A stretch of DNA of 64,000 bases, from positions 692,001 through 756,000 of the forward strand of contig JALMGJ010000061.1 in the NCBI GenBank assembly GCA_023362775.1, written 5' to 3'. A program made the translations under genes and the position numbers. Origin of the DNA: Charina bottae. Lineage: Eukaryota > Chordata > Lepidosauria > Squamata > Charinaidae. The notes under the pieces were generated by a model. It saw only the letters and a program-made list of their open reading frames with translations. It had not been told where the DNA came from and did no database searches. Shown here one piece after another: positions 21,770 through 34,044 of this stretch; the stretch's first letter is position 1; each line of letters opens with the position of its first letter.

Positions 21770-23465
21770 GGGCAGGGAGGGAGGGGAGGGGAGCCGTGTG
21801 TCGGAGGGCCCGCCCTTCTGCGTGTGCAACACACATTCACTCACGTGTGTGCACCAGTGAAACGGATCCCTCCAGCAGAAAAGGTTACAGGCAGGGTTGG
21901 TGCTTTTCTCTTGCAAACCTCGCGGAGAAGAGGAAGAGGGTGGCACGGCTGCGGGGCAGAACCATCCAGACGAGTGCCAAAAAGGGACAAGTCGCCCCGA
22001 ACAGGATGCTGGCCTCCACCTTCCATCGTGCAGGAGAAGAGGCGAAGCACATGCAGCCGTTTGCAGGACTCTGCCCTTCCGCCTCTGTACGGTTTCTCTG
22101 TCCAGTGCCAGCCCCCCCCCCCATTTCTTCCTGCAACTCAGGGCGAAGAGCAAGGGGCGCCCAGCAAGCCCACTCCCTCGGTTCCGCGGCTGAAACTGGG
22201 GGTCGCTCCAGAGAAGAGGGGACAGCCAGGGAGACAGACTTGACTCCGCCCTCCCGGCTCCTACACAGGGGCCTCAAGGGTTCTTCGCTGGGGGCTGGAA
22301 AGGCAGGGGGGGCAGACACAGCAAGCCCAACCCTGCAAATGCCAAGGAAACGTGCCAGCCGGCCCAGCAAGGCCTTCCTCCCCGAGAAGCCAGCCAAAGA
22401 CCCCGACGGCTTGCAGCGCAGGAGATGCCCAGCTGCTGGGCCGGAAACACCCTTTCTCACCCCAGAGCTGGAGCATCTCCTACCCATCGGACCCAACCCT
22501 TCCACAGCCACCTTCACGGCCCAAAAAGCACTGCCCGCCTGCTCAGGCCCACGACTTCCTACCCACGAGGAGGAGCGATCTGAAGTTGAGGGAGCAACCT
22601 CGCTTTTCCGATGCTCCCCTGAGGTGCTCTGAGAAGGAGACCTGACCTTTTCACACCAGAACTTTGATTCCCCTTGTGGGTAGCAGAGGGGTTTGGGACC
22701 AGCCCAGCCCACGCCTCCAGAGCCAGCCAGCTCAGAAGCACCCGGTTGTCGGGTTGGGAGAAACAGCCACACCTACAAGATAATCCAGCAAAGCGGTCAA
22801 GGACCAGAGGTCCATGCCACTTGGGGCTCCACTGAGAACTCCGAGCTGGCCTCCCCACGTCCCTTGAACCACCTTTCGGCTTTATTTCAGAACCAGACCA
22901 GCACGGGGCCTCTAAAAGAAGGGGTCTGGTGCTTCTTGGAGAGGTAGGAGAAAGATACGATGCCATCTTATTTACGTTTCTCTGCGCAGAAGAGAATGCG
23001 CACTGGAAGGACACACACGTGCCCCCATGCAGGCCTCGAGCAGCCCAAAGTTCTCCAGAAAGAACAGAGACCGTTTCTCACCGGGCTAAATGGGACTAAA
23101 TGCTGTTGGACACCAAGGAGCAGATAATGGGAAAGGGGGCCGGAGGGAAAGGCACCTCCTTTGTGGGCGCCTTTCCCTCCAGATGGCAGGATGAGAGACC
23201 CCAGAGGTGGAGCCGGCCGGCCAGCAGCCACGAGAGGTTGGCCAGACGCCGGACCCTGAAGGCAAAGGCGGTGGGTGCCGACGTCAAGTGACCGTCCCTG
23301 GTGGCCTTCATCCTTCATCCCCAAGGCACCCCCAGTGGTTTTCAGCTCACCCACTGCTCCGGTTTGGGGTGAAGACGCCACCCTTTCACTTGTCCTCCCC
23401 CCAAAAGACCTCCGTTGTTTCTCCTGCTGGATCAGAGAAGCTGCTCTCTTATCTCAGCCGCTGTG
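21770..23465. other. Noncoding stretch, no gene seen
   Basis: GC-rich unique DNA. Overlapping open frames on both strands (about 280-295 codons near 21796-22772) are compositional artefacts with no domain. No repeat family recognised. Confidence 0.45.
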
Positions 23466-23469
23466 GCCC

Positions 23470-23610
23470 AGCCGGGATGTTACCTCTAATTGGGTATAAC
23501 AGCCTGTCTTGTTTGGCTCGAGGAAGCTGAATCAAGGGCACGAGTAGCTGCCGACTAATTATATCTCTGGACTGCAGACTCCAGCTTGTCGTGGTCATTA
23601 TTGAGTTTGA
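23470..23610. promoter_or_regulatory. Enhancer-like patch
   Basis: Contains CTCTAATTGGGTATAAC, GACTAATTATATCTC and GGTCATTATTGAG. No repeat signature. Confidence 0.4.
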
Positions 23611-23844
23611 AAAACGGCCACAAGCCTCTCGGTCCCCACCCACCCGCGATGCACGAGCTCTTCCAGAAGCCCACGGAGGTCCAGCAACCACCGGTCCAGC
23701 GCCTGGCAGGGCAATCTCGGTCCCACCTCCGAAGGCAGAGCACGTGCAGAGGCCACGAGTCTGTCCTTTTTTCACTCTGGGATGAGCCAATATCCAGGAG
23801 CCTTTTTTCCTTTAAGCCCCCCTCCCCAAAGTTGCCTATAACCC

Positions 23845-24130
23845 AGCCAACTAATCAGCCGCTTTGCAAACATCAAAAGCTTTTGATGAGATTCCCTCTG
23901 TGTTCTCAAGGCAGGCGATGATGTTCCTTTGAAACTTCTGCTAAACGTCCCCCCATTTCCTAAAATGCCAATGCAGAGATTTTCATTCAAACAGGCTTCC
24001 GGCTTAGACTTGTTGCCAAGAGCACTTTAAAGTGTTTTTATTTGAGCTAATGCTTTAATTACACTGGTCCTCTCTTACTGGTATTTTAATATCAGCTGCT
24101 TCAAACATTCTTTTTCAGGCAGAGAGACAA
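23845..24130. promoter_or_regulatory. Enhancer-like block
   Basis: CCAACTAATCAGCCG, an inverted AAAGCTTTTG site at 23876-23886, GAGCTAATGCTTTAATTACAC and TATTTTAATATCAGC. AT-rich and repeat-free. Confidence 0.4.
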
Positions 24131-24199
24131 TATCAATTTCGGGTCTGTACCTTTTGCTGGCCATCCCATCATTTCAGACAGGCACCCCCCCAGCGTCTT

Positions 24200-24245
24200 C
24201 CAAATGGGCCGGACTACAATGCCCACACTCCTCAGCCACAGGGCC
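24200..24245. mobile_element. Short DNA-transposon-like fragment
   Basis: GGACTACAATGCCCACACTCC followed by CAGCCACAGG resembles the GGACTACAACTCCCA word found in abundant MITE-like repeats. Decayed; assignment weak. Confidence 0.3.
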
Positions 24246-24950
24246 AATCTATGCCTTCCATCTCCAAAAAGAGGCTACATGAAGAAACGCCTTCCTCCTC
24301 CTTTACGGTACTAGCTTGGATCCCTTCTTACAAAGAGGGAACCGTCCACCCCAAACCCTGTCTGCGGCCCCCCAGGAGAAGGCCGCGGCCCGCGGGGATC
24401 TGCCTGAAGGCGTCCCCCTGTGCCTCTGGGGAATGTGCCCATCTCCTGCACCTTCCTGGCAGGACTGGCAGGAGAGACACGAAGGGGCCTGACCCTGACC
24501 CAGGCAGGGGCGCAAAGCCCCCTCCCCCTCCAGCCTTAACACTTGATTAGCTTAAGGCTGGGGGGGGGGGCTGGTTACCAGCGGCAGAGCCAGCTTAACC
24601 CAAGGGCACCCTTCCCCTTAAAAGGCCAGCCCCAAGAAGCACAAATTCAAAAGCAAAGTCTCTATCAAAACACACGCCCCCTTCAGGAACAGGCAGCAAA
24701 GGGGCCCCCTCCCCACCAGACCACGAAGGGAGCCCCCTTTGAAACCAGTTTAACAGAGGCCCATCCCGGGCCAGGCGGGTTGGTGGGCCGAATCCTTTAC
24801 ACCCTTGTTCAGCAGCCCCCAAGGAGAGTGCCCGGCCCGGCCCGCCTGCTCTCCACCCAACGCCCTCCTTTCAGCAACAGCCGGGTTTCAATCCGATAAT
24901 GTGGATGCAGCTAATAAACGGACCTGGCCCCACTTTGAGCTCTTCCCATC
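24245..24950. other. Noncoding stretch, no gene seen
   Basis: GC-rich unique DNA with a G-run at 24560-24570. No exon or repeat recognised. Confidence 0.4.
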
Positions 24951-24954
24951 ATCT

Positions 24955-25035
24955 CCTCTTCTAAATCTAAGGAAGGCAGCCGCCCTCACCATCTGGTGGC
25001 AGTGAGTTCCAGGGGCCCTCGACACATTACATGCA
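24955..25035 (+). mobile_element. Possible LINE fragment
   Basis: GCCCTCACCATCTGGTGGC and AGTGAGTTCCAGGGG resemble a dispersed reptilian LINE-derived repeat. Short; no coding capacity. Confidence 0.3.
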
Positions 25036-25059
25036 GAAAAGGGCAGGTCTGACTTGTTG

Positions 25060-25310
25060 GAAATTACAGCTGAGTTAGGATTAGGGGACAAGGAGGAATA
25101 CTAGTTATATTATTCTAGTTTTCATAAATCTCTCTGTCTCCATTCCTTCACCTGCTCACCCTTCCTTTACGTCTTTTAAACTGAAAGCAGCCCACACCAC
25201 AGGAAGACGCGGAGGCATTATGCTTAAAACAAAGCGATTCCTTTATTCTGCCAGAACCACGAAGAAGCAATTACCCAGATGCTTTTAAGCTTACACCCCA
25301 AAAGTTCAGC
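25060..25310. promoter_or_regulatory. Enhancer-like block
   Basis: AT-rich: GAAATTACAGCTGAG, CTAGTTATATTATTC, CATTATGCTTAAAAC and AGCAATTACCCAG. It ends before a G-run at 25331-25345. No repeat recognised. Confidence 0.35.
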
Positions 25311-25434
25311 CAGCAGGTGATAGAAGCGGGGCGGGGGGGGGGGGGTTTCACAAAGCAGCTGATTAATCAGGAACTTTTTCCTCCCCCCGCCCAGCCTGGA
25401 CTCCAGGAAAAACCTGGGCTTCTCAGGGTCCTTT

Positions 25435-25590
25435 CTCTCGAATTAAAACACCAATTCGCTGATCTGCAGGAGGGAAAATGCAAGGCAATTAAAATCTTAG
25501 GGCGAGGCGTAATTTCCCCCCTTCCTTCCCTTCGATCCGACTCGACCAGGAACCCGCAAGAGGCAAAATTCAAAATTCATTTGGCTCCCA
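25435..25590. promoter_or_regulatory. Weak enhancer-like patch
   Basis: CTCGAATTAAAACACC, GGCAATTAAAATC and GCGTAATTTCC in otherwise GC-rich sequence. Confidence 0.3.
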
Positions 25591-25599
25591 GGGAGCCAA

Positions 25600-26800
25600 C
25601 ACGCTTGCTCCAGCCCTTCAGGGACCCCCAGCATCTGGCTGCTGGCTGGGGCCGCGGGGAGGTGGGGGGTTGTGTGTGGGGAGTTCAGGAGGCTGAAAGG
25701 CTGGGGGCCAAGTGCAGCCTGCCCAGGGAGGGGGGCTTAAAAGCACCAATATTGTCTTCCCGGGCAATAAAAAATTCCCAGCAGGCTCTTGTCGGTTTCA
25801 GGTCATTAACTTGTTTTTATTGAAAGGTTGTTTACAGCAGTCATAAATAGATTCCTTTCTGTGCCTCTCCAGCAAAAGAGCCACCACGAGACCCGGGAAA
25901 GGGGGGAGGGGCGGCTGGGAAGACAGCCGGGCCCTGAGACACCAAGGGGGGGGCGCACAACTAGGCTGGGCTGAAATCCCCATTTCCAGCAGTCGTTCTG
26001 GATGGGAGAATTCCAGTCGCACGGATGGTCCGATCTTGCAAGGAAAGCCTGCCGTCCTTGGTGTGTCTGCATATATCCAGGAGCAGAGCCACAAAGCCAG
26101 GGACTGAAATGACCATGAAACTGGACTCTGCAGGCGCAAAGTTCAAAAGCAGGGTGGGAAGCAGAGGGCTCAAGCATGGGGGGAGGGGGGCTGAAATCAC
26201 CCACAGCCAACCAAGCTAGGAAAAATCAGAAGAGGCTGCAGCTAGCCGTTTCTTCTGGAAATGGAAATTCCAGAAACGCAGCTTCCATAATTCGGACGCA
26301 CTGAGCGCCCACGCAGAAGGCCCCACCAGGAGCCACAGACTGCTCTTCCAACCTTGCTGCCCGGCCTTGGTGGCAGGGGGCTCCAAGCCCCCTAACCCCC
26401 CTGCAGGGCCCTCAGGTGGAATGGGTGAAGCCGGAAGAGAAGAATCGCCCACTACAGAAATGTAACTTCCAAGGAAGTTATGACCAGGAGCAAACAGGTC
26501 CCCTAACCCCATCCAGGCCTCCAATCCCAGGATTCAGGTTTTCCATTCTGGAAAAATTCCACATTGGAAGCTCACCAGCGAATGATTTGCTGAAGGAGGT
26601 GGAATTTCCCACGCCAAGATGGCTTTAAAAAACCCTAGGTCTAGCCACGAAGAACAGGACATTCCAACCAGATTTCCCCAAAGGGTTAGGGTGGCTGAAA
26701 ACCCTAACTGATGAAGGAAGCTGCACCGGAGCAAATGTGGGGATGGTGCCTAGAGAACCTGGATCGTTACGTGGAATAGAGAAACTGCAAGCAGAATAAG
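25600..26800. other. Noncoding stretch, no gene seen
   Basis: 25795-25860 is AT-rich (GTCATTAACTTG, TCATAAATAG). The rest is GC-rich without recognisable genes. G/C homopolymers are frequent. Confidence 0.4.
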
Positions 26801-26819
26801 CTTCTAACGGTTCATCTAT

Positions 26820-26930
26820 TTAATTTCAACTCTGATTTTTAATTGTACGAATGTTGCTTCAGCTTATATTTTCTATCCTTTTAGTTTCGTAAGCTGCCTC
26901 GCTGGTTGAAGAAACAGGAAGGCCACCGGA
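26820..26930 (+). mobile_element. Retroposon 3' tail relic
   Basis: CTGATTTTTAATTGTACG, then CTTTTAGTTTCGTAAGCTGCC, running into the (AATC)n array. T-rich linker, GTAAGCTGCC word and tandem tail match the layout of LINE/SINE 3' ends. Confidence 0.4.
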
Positions 26931-26933
26931 AAG

Positions 26934-26935
26934 TT

Positions 26936-26975
<40 letters not shown>
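26934..26975. repeat. (AATC)n microsatellite
   Basis: About ten tandem tetramers, apparently the expanded tail of the retroposon relic immediately upstream. Confidence 0.95.
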
Positions 26976-26976
<1 letters not shown>

Positions 26977-27175
26977 GCCCAGCAAACACCTGCACACATC
27001 TTCTGTTTCTCGGCAAGTTGCTGAGGGTGCCTCCCCACGGCCAGCTGCGTCTGGCAACAGACAAAGCAAACTGCGGAATTCTCCGCCCCGAGCAAACGCT
27101 GGGTGGGCACAGGGCAGAGTAGCCACAACCCCCGTCCTTTCCATTTGCTGAGATAGTGCTGGTAAGCGTTGCAAG

Positions 27176-27246
27176 TAACAACAATAATTTATTAAACTTG
27201 TATGCCGCCCGACTCTCAGTCACTCTGCGCAATTCATGGGGAAACA
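27176..27246 (-). mobile_element. Retroposon 3' tail relic, antisense
   Basis: AACAACAATAATTTATT, then GTATGCCGCCCGACTCTC and CACTCTGCGCAATTC. This is the reverse complement of a common 3' end of reptilian CR1/L2-type repeats. Confidence 0.55.
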
Positions 27247-27249
27247 TTC

Positions 27250-27855
27250 ACAGATGACCCCTGACCCCCCCCCCCATCGCCCCACTCCCTTCAGCTGAAG
27301 ATCTCCGGGAGGTGGCAGCTTTCCAAATGCAGATCTCCTTGCACAGGAAGGTCCTTCTCTCCTCCTCCTTGGCTCACCAAGGGTGGGCTGAATGGACGGG
27401 GCATGAGAGGGGAGGAAGGGTGCTTTTACACCTGAAGGCAGGGATAGTAAACGGGGTGGGAGTAAAGTATTGGACTTGGGAGTCCTCTTCTGCCATCCTA
27501 AAGTACCTGTATGTTTGGCAGGTGGGTAGGAAGGGGGTGCATTTCACTCAAAAAGTGATGGATGCTCACCGTTTCAGTCCTTATCTCTGGCCAAACCACG
27601 ATTCTGCAGCGGCCAAGCAGGGGAGAAAGATCTCAGAAACTCGCAGGTATCCCAGGGCTGGCAGCCCCGGGCCAGACAGCAGGGCTGTGACTCACATGAA
27701 GGTGCAAAGTGCAGGCACACGCTGGGAGGACAAGTCCCTCTCTGTCCCCTTATCCTCTAAATCCGCAGCCGAGGCAGAACTACCAGGCAGACTCTGTTTT
27801 TTCCAAAGAGGCACACGCACACACAGAGACAGTGTTAGGCAGCTTTCAACCAATG
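27250..27855. other. Noncoding stretch, no gene seen
   Basis: C-run at 27265-27274. AGTAAAGTATTGGACTTGGG near 27462 faintly resembles a tRNA-SINE body but the match does not continue. No gene. Confidence 0.4.
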
Positions 27856-27859
27856 TCAG

Positions 27860-28200
27860 CAGGCTGATAATTATGGAGGGCATCTCCTTGGGAGAGAAAG
27901 GAGTGCTGGGGAGCAAGTCACTTAGCAACCGCGCGGTGCCCCTGGAGTGGCTGACCGACCAGCCATTTTCCCCCCTCGCCCTTCCCTTGCGGTGCCAAGC
28001 AAACACAAACAGCGATAGGCAGCCGCACAATAGCTCTTGACACACAAATAGGTTAACATAATAAAGCCAGCTTTAGCCGGCTCACTCAAGGGAGAAAAGC
28101 AAGTCGCAATTCGGTGGCTAGGAGGCAGCGATAAAGCCTGGCTTTTGTGTGCCGGCTCTGTTCCCTGTTAGCCAAGAGGAATCACCCTTTGATTGAATTA
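27860..28200. promoter_or_regulatory. Strong enhancer-like element
   Basis: GGCTGATAATTATGG, then GGTTAACATAATAAAGCC, GCTTTAGCCGGC, AGTCGCAATTCGG, GCGATAAAGCC and CTTTGATTGAATTACC (TCF-like plus homeodomain core). Long, repeat-free and moderately AT-rich. Confidence 0.45.
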
Positions 28201-30125
28201 CCTTGCACGAATATTAGCTTTTCCCCAAGAATGCACCAGGCAGGAGGAGGAGAAGGAAGGCCCAGCGGTCCCTCCCCCTCCCCCTCCCCCTGGCCGGCTG
28301 GCGTGAAAAGACCTCAGAGCCCTAAAGCATCCCCTTGTTTTCTGGGGGGGAGGCACCCCTTTCCTTCTCCCTCCAAGTGCCTTTCACAGACTGCTAGGGC
28401 ATCAAGGCCCGACTTTCAGACACAACCCTTTCGTGACTTCTCTGCACCGTCCTGCACACGCGTGGAAGTCGAGGTCTACAATACAGTTAAATCACGCAAG
28501 CAGAGAAAGAAGAAAAACAAGATTACGACTTGAATGTGGGCTTTTGGGTTTGGGTTGCTTTCCGATCTTTGACGCATCCACAATATGGACTAGGAACTTA
28601 AACATGGATTCAACCTATGGTAACAAAAATACATGGCATACCAAGGCAGCCTACAGTCCTTAGCCAAACGTATCGTCCTATGTGAAGAGCCTCAGATCTG
28701 GGAACCTGGGGGAAAATGGTATTACACACATCCCTTCATCCAAACGACTGAGCAAGACTGAACGTACTGACCGGAATATAAACACGCATGCCTGGAGTGA
28801 GTAATGTTGCAGAATCAGAAACCTCAGCTCAGGAAAACAGCCCCCGTCTCTCCACCTGCTCCAACAACCCAAGTGAAATCCCCATCACGGCACGGGTCGA
28901 TTGCACACTATTTTGGCCCTGGAATCCGACACGTGGGAAAGGCGGATCTGCAAACCTTGGGCCCAAGAGGCAGTGGGCCTTGGAAAGAACACTCCAATCC
29001 TTTCCCCCTCTGTTGTGTTCAACTTCTGTAAACCACACGAGCGTGCAGATTTCCCCACGCAGCTCTAGGGGTTGCAAACTTCACCCATTTGCACACTCCC
29101 TGCGAGGCACCATGCACGCCCCCAGGCAGCAGCCGCAGCAGGAAAGGAACAGGGGGGTCTGCGGTCAAATCCCTTCTCAGCCATGGAAACTCAGGGACCA
29201 GCCCCCACCCCCCTGCCCCTCTGGGGAGAAAACAAGAGGAAGAGAAGATAGCCATGCCACCTTCAGCTCTGGTGGAAAGGCAGGGGGGAATCACGCCCGG
29301 ACACGGACAGGTGACAACGGCTGACATGGGCCCGCATGGATCCACCCCCCCAGCGGGGACAGCCACAGCACAAGCAGGCGCTCCTCACCCAAATTTCCAA
29401 AGCTAAAATCCCAAACGGAAAGATTAGCCAGAAAAATGCGCCCCCATCTTTTACCGCATCCTTACTTAACTTTGAACAACTCTCCCCTTTGAAAACCCGG
29501 GTTTCCTTTTGGGCAGGACAGGGTGCTTCAGCAACTGAAGTAATATTACAATTTGGGCGATTCAGATTCAGCTCACGGGCCACTCGGTCAAGTCCCCAAA
29601 TCGAGTGGTTGCTTGGACGATTGCTCTGAATCCGAATTAGAGATAAGGATCAAGTCGTACCTCCCTAGTTATCATGCCAGGGTTGAGTCTCCACAAGGGG
29701 AAATTAAATGTGCTTTCAAGACCAGAAATCCAAAAGCAAACCAGAGCTCCATTTTATTGGAAGTTTAGGGAGTGCAACAGGGCAGGCGGGCAGACGTTAC
29801 AACCTCACCTGGCCTTGAAAACTTCTCTGGGTCCAACTAGGTTGGAAAATCAAGCCATCCATGATTCTTATCCACCTGAGCGAAAAACGGGCACTCACCG
29901 TGCACCACGAAGCCTGCCCTAGCCCCCAAGTCGAAGGCCGCCCTCCAAGAAGGGGCCTTAAAAATCTCCCCAAGCCTCAAGCGCCCCCCTGGGCACCCAC
30001 TGCAGGCAGCCCTTGCGAACCACAGAAGGGAAGGGGACAGAACAGACGGCCCCCCTTGCAAGGGGAAGCCATTCAGAAGGCCCCTTTGTCACTCCTCTCT
30101 GGACCTGCAGCCTTGGGCAACGGAT
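28200..30125. other. Noncoding stretch, no gene seen
   Basis: A C-rich (CCCTCC)n-like tract lies at 28269-28292. Remaining sequence is unique with no exon, RNA gene or clear transposon. Confidence 0.45.
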
Positions 30126-30129
30126 TCAG

Positions 30130-31200
30130 TGGCTTCTAGGCTTAAATTTTTAATGCCGCTCCCTCTTTAGACTTGAAATATTTTGCGGGCGTGAAACTGA
30201 GAGGGAGGAGGCAGAATGGAGATTTATTGACCTGTTCCAGCCAGTAGCAGATCTGCAGGCAGAGAAGAGAGGGCACGCCCCAGCTCTCCCAGGCTTTTAA
30301 AGGCAGGAATAGGAAGGACGCAAAGGATTCCAAGCGCTTCCTTCTCCAAGATTATAAAAGGAAACGAGGCCCCCTTTCTGGTCCATAAGAAAAAAGCACC
30401 CAGGATCTCCGGGTGGATCAAGGAAAGCACTGGCCAACTGTGCAAGCTTTTGAGTTCTGCAGAGTTCTTCACCAGGCAGATGATATAAAATTCCAGGGGG
30501 AAAAGCCATTCCCTTGATATGGTACCAAGAAAGAGAGAGAAAGAAAAGAAATGGGTTACTAATCCCTTACAGGCTCAAGGATGCTACAAGTCCTTTGCCT
30601 CTTCTTTCTCTTTGCAATCATGATCATGTTGCCACTCCTAATCTCACAAACCACCTCTTCACTTTCCTAAGACGGTATTTCACAATTCTGTCTCAAAAGT
30701 GCTTCTAAGGGAGTCAAGGCGAGTCACACATTTCCACCCAAAGGCCAACAATAACAACAACAGCAACTCTTTGCATGTTTCGCTTGAGCAGGTTCACATT
30801 AAAAGCATGCAGACCTTAACATTTCACAGAATTTTTCATCCTAGACCATCTGAAAAAAGGGTTTGCAGCCACTCGTAAACCAGCTTGCTTTATTCAACTG
30901 ATATAGCATCTGCATATTCAGCCTGGATACTTCAGGGAACTCGCATCATAATAAAAATGAAAACCACACAAAAATCAAACAATGAACTTGTTAATATTTA
31001 AAGGCCTGGCTAAAGAGAAACGTTTTTCTCCCGCTCCAGCTCTGAAATCGTGACCCTTTTTCATTCCATCCAACAAAATACTCTGCAAAGTCTGCAACTT
31101 GCAAACTTTTCTTCCAATCAAGCTGGCAAAGATTGAGAAAAAAGTCTCAATGTTCAAAATGTTCTGCGCACGTCACCTAACACGCTTTGCACAATTAGGC
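30130..31200. other. AT-richer noncoding stretch
   Basis: Islands at 30140-30235 (TTAAATTTTTAATGCC) and 30790-31100 (CATTAAAAGCATGC, GTTAATATTTAAAGG, several AT-rich words). (AAC)n-like tract at 30749-30763. Possible weak regulatory patches; no gene. Confidence 0.35.
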
Positions 31201-32555
31201 ACTCGTGTCCCAAAGGAGATGCCCACACTTGACCCATGGACCCAAATGCCCAGAGCCCAACCTGAACAGTGCCTTCCCCGCTGTAACCAGGCAGACTTGG
31301 TTCACCCCACCTGAGGACGGACAGGCAGAGGCCCTGCTGGACGCTCGCGACAAGGGTGGACTCATGGGCCAAAGTACCGGTCAGCAGGAGGCACTTTCCT
31401 TGGGGCGGGGCCAGCTCAGCAGAAAGAGTCCCTGCGCCTGGGGAGATCAAAGACTTGACCAGGCTGGGGGGGGGACCCTGCCTCAAGACTTCCAGTTCCA
31501 GCGGGGGAGGGATCCGGCTTCACTCAGAAGCCCGGCACCAGCTCTCCCACACGCTCCTCCTGCTGGGGAGAAATCAGCTTAAGCAGGGCCTTGGGGTGGG
31601 GGGAGCGCCCTCTGAGGGCCCACACTGTGGAAGTTTGCCCTTCTGGCAACAGAGGCGTCCCTGGGCCCTTTTACGCTCCCTCCGGAGGGAAGCCTACGCA
31701 GCAAGGGGGGATAAATAATCTCAGCAAGGGGGGATAAATAATCTCGCGGCTCCCCCTTCACGCCTCGCCCTGCCCTGCCCCGCCGCCATCCATCAGGCCT
31801 TTGCTTTGCAATCCAGCAGCAGCAGTATTTCTTCCTCCCCATTCGGAAAAAGAAAGCAGGCCTTGTGTGTTCGGCAGCTGACAGCTCCGGGGCGGTTCAA
31901 GGGCAGAGGAGCCTTGCAGGGAGCTAAGGGCCGCCGGGAGTCGAGCATCAGCAGCACCTGCCAAGCCAAGGAAGGAGACTGCAAACAGAAATGCAAATGC
32001 CAGGGGCTCTCCCGCTGCCCCCCCCCCAGCAACTTCCTTTTCAGTCTGCAGAAGCCCATCAAGCCAGCATCCCAGAAGCTGCCCCACAGGGAAAGCTCTT
32101 CCCCTCGCTGGCAGCTCACACCTGCTGTTCTGGGGTAGCTTGCTTCTGGGCCAGGCGGGGTGTGTGTGTGTGTGGGGGTTACTTCTTAGGGCTTTGAGGG
32201 AACCGCACCCCGACTTGGCCGGATCATCCCTGGCACCCTCTGCAGGCTCTGGGTTCCCCATGCCCTTTCCCCAGCTTTCCTGGCCCTTGGAGTTTGTGGG
32301 CATGTTCAGGAGGCACCAGAGGGGGCAAGAGGGGCTGCTTTGCTGCAGCAGAGCCTCCCTGCCCCAAAGGGTTTTTTGGGGGGGTCAGAGGCCTCTCCTG
32401 AAAGCCCCCAAGAGACAGCAACTCTCCCCACTGCCCCCAAGGCTGGCTGGGAGGGCGACAGATGCCAACAACGTCCCATCAACCTTTATCCAAGCTCCAG
32501 CACGTTTTGTCGCTTCCTGAGACCCCCCACTTGGCTGGGAGGGGAGACAGGACAC
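31200..32555. other. Noncoding stretch with a tandem duplication
   Basis: A perfect 23-bp tandem duplication of AGCAAGGGGGGATAAATAATCTC (with an extra base split) occupies 31700-31745. (GT)n at 32160-32173. Otherwise GC-rich unique DNA next to the CpG island. Confidence 0.6.
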
Positions 32556-32559
32556 TGGC

Positions 32560-34040
32560 CAAAGACCGCTAAGACCACGCGGACCCCCAGGAGCCGGGCC
32601 GACGGCTGCCCTCAGCCCCTCGCGAGAGGGTCGGGCACCAGGTTTGGCTCCATCCGCCCCGCCAGAGGCACCTTCTCCAAACTGCCACCAACCAGCGGGG
32701 GCCCCGGGCCCTGAGACCCCCCACCTGAGCAAAGCAACGCGCTCGGGGACCGACCAGGGTTTTCGGGGGGGGGCTTATCAGCTGCAGGAAGCTTTTCCTT
32801 GGGGCTTCCCCCCGAGAGACCGCCTGCCTTCGGTCAGATCAACGAGGGAAAGCGGGCGGGGATGTGCGAGCAAGGACGGGGCGGACTGTCCCATCCCCAT
32901 CATCCCCAGCCGGGCCGAGGGGACCTTCCGCCCAGGGGCGCGCGCCCCCGCCTTGGCCCGGCAGCTGCAGCAGCGGCGAGCGCCCCCGCGAGAGGCGGGG
33001 GGGCAGGGGCCGATCCCCCGCCGCCGCCGCCCGCTCAACCCGCTCCCTCGCCGGGCCGGCTTACCATCTCGGTGCGGCTCCGGATCGGCCTCAGGGCGCC
33101 TCCGCCGAGAGCAGCAGCAGCCGCCGCCGCCGCCGCCGCCGGGTCCTCGCGGCCATGAAGGGAGAGCGGAGCCAGAAGCGCCGCGGTGCCTCGCCGAGGA
33201 GAGCCGCCGTCCGCCCGAGGGGGGCGCCGCCCGCCGCCGCGATCCTCACGGGCAGCCCGGGCGCTGCGTCGCCCGGCCGGGGCGCTGCGGGGGTCGCCAG
33301 CCGCCAGCGGGGCTCACATCCTGCCGGGGCCGCGCGCGGCGGAGCCGGAGCAGCCCAGACGACATGGAGGAGGGCGGAGGGGCGGCGGGGCTGGTCCCTT
33401 TGTGTGCCGCCGCCGCCGCCGCCGCCGCGGCGCGCTGCAAGCCGGCCCCGAGCAGCTGCTGGCTGACGGGCGAAGGGGCAACGCGCCGGGCTCCCCGGGG
33501 CGCACGCAGAGCCGGGCGGCAGGGCGCGGGCCCCTCTCCCGGGCCGGGGACCCGCCGCGGCCGTGCGGATGCGGAGCGCAGCGAGGCGGCTCGGTCTCCC
33601 GGAGCGCCGGGCTTGCGGAAACGCCACTCCGCCCGGCCCCGGCTTCTTTCCCCGAGGTGGGTGGCCGGATGGGCGACCGCCTGCAGACGGCACGGACGGC
33701 TCCGCCTCGCTCTCCGCCGCGGCGGGATCGGCGCCTGGCCTCGCCGGCTCCACGAAGCGGAAGGCTCCGGCCGCAACCTCCCTCCGCGGCGGCGCCGGCG
33801 ACACTGAGCCGCGCGGGGCGCGCGCCTCCTGCGCTCTCCCCGTCTCGAGGCACACGCGGCCGGGCCACGCCCCCCATTATCCCCGGGCCGGGGTTGCCCG
33901 GGCGACGCCACGAAGCGTCCTCCCCCCGCCGGAGGAGGCGGGGCCTCGGCAGCCACGCGGCCGAATTCGAAAGTGGGCTCGCGCGCCCGGGCGGTGCGAG
34001 TAGGGGCGGTGGCCCGGATGCCTGTCCCGAGCCAGCCCGT
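32560..34040. promoter_or_regulatory. CpG island, probable promoter
   Basis: By far the most CpG-dense part of the window, with many CGCG, GCGGCG and SP1-like GGGGCGG words and (CCG)n tracts at about 33119-33142 and 33403-33428. Dense CpG without depletion indicates an unmethylated germline promoter. Long open frames (up to 387 codons, 32644-33807 plus; up to 254, 33091-33855 minus) are expected from stop-poor GC-rich DNA and show only R/P/A/G-rich low complexity. Direction is argued by the minus-strand donor at 33064. No TATA box is evident. Confidence 0.85.
33065..33350 (-). other. Candidate first exon of an unidentified leftward gene
   Basis: On the minus strand the sequence reads CCGCACCGAGATGGTAAGCC. 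The exon would end at 33065 and the intron would start with GT at 33064-33063. GTAAGC is close to the donor consensus, and the ATG (33067-33065) has G at -3 and G at +4, so the initiator codon may be the last codon of exon 1. An upstream minus-strand frame ends at a TGA just before it, so the preceding sequence would be 5' UTR. The 5' limit is arbitrary and the following exons are not found in this window. Alternative: a noncoding exon, or a chance donor. Confidence 0.35.
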
Positions 34041-34044
34041 GCGC

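Noticed and set aside
32644..33807. 387-codon plus-strand open frame in the CpG island
   Set aside because: Frames are open on both strands because the DNA is CpG-dense and stop-poor. The product is low-complexity R/P/A/G/S with no domain and crosses (CCG)n tracts.
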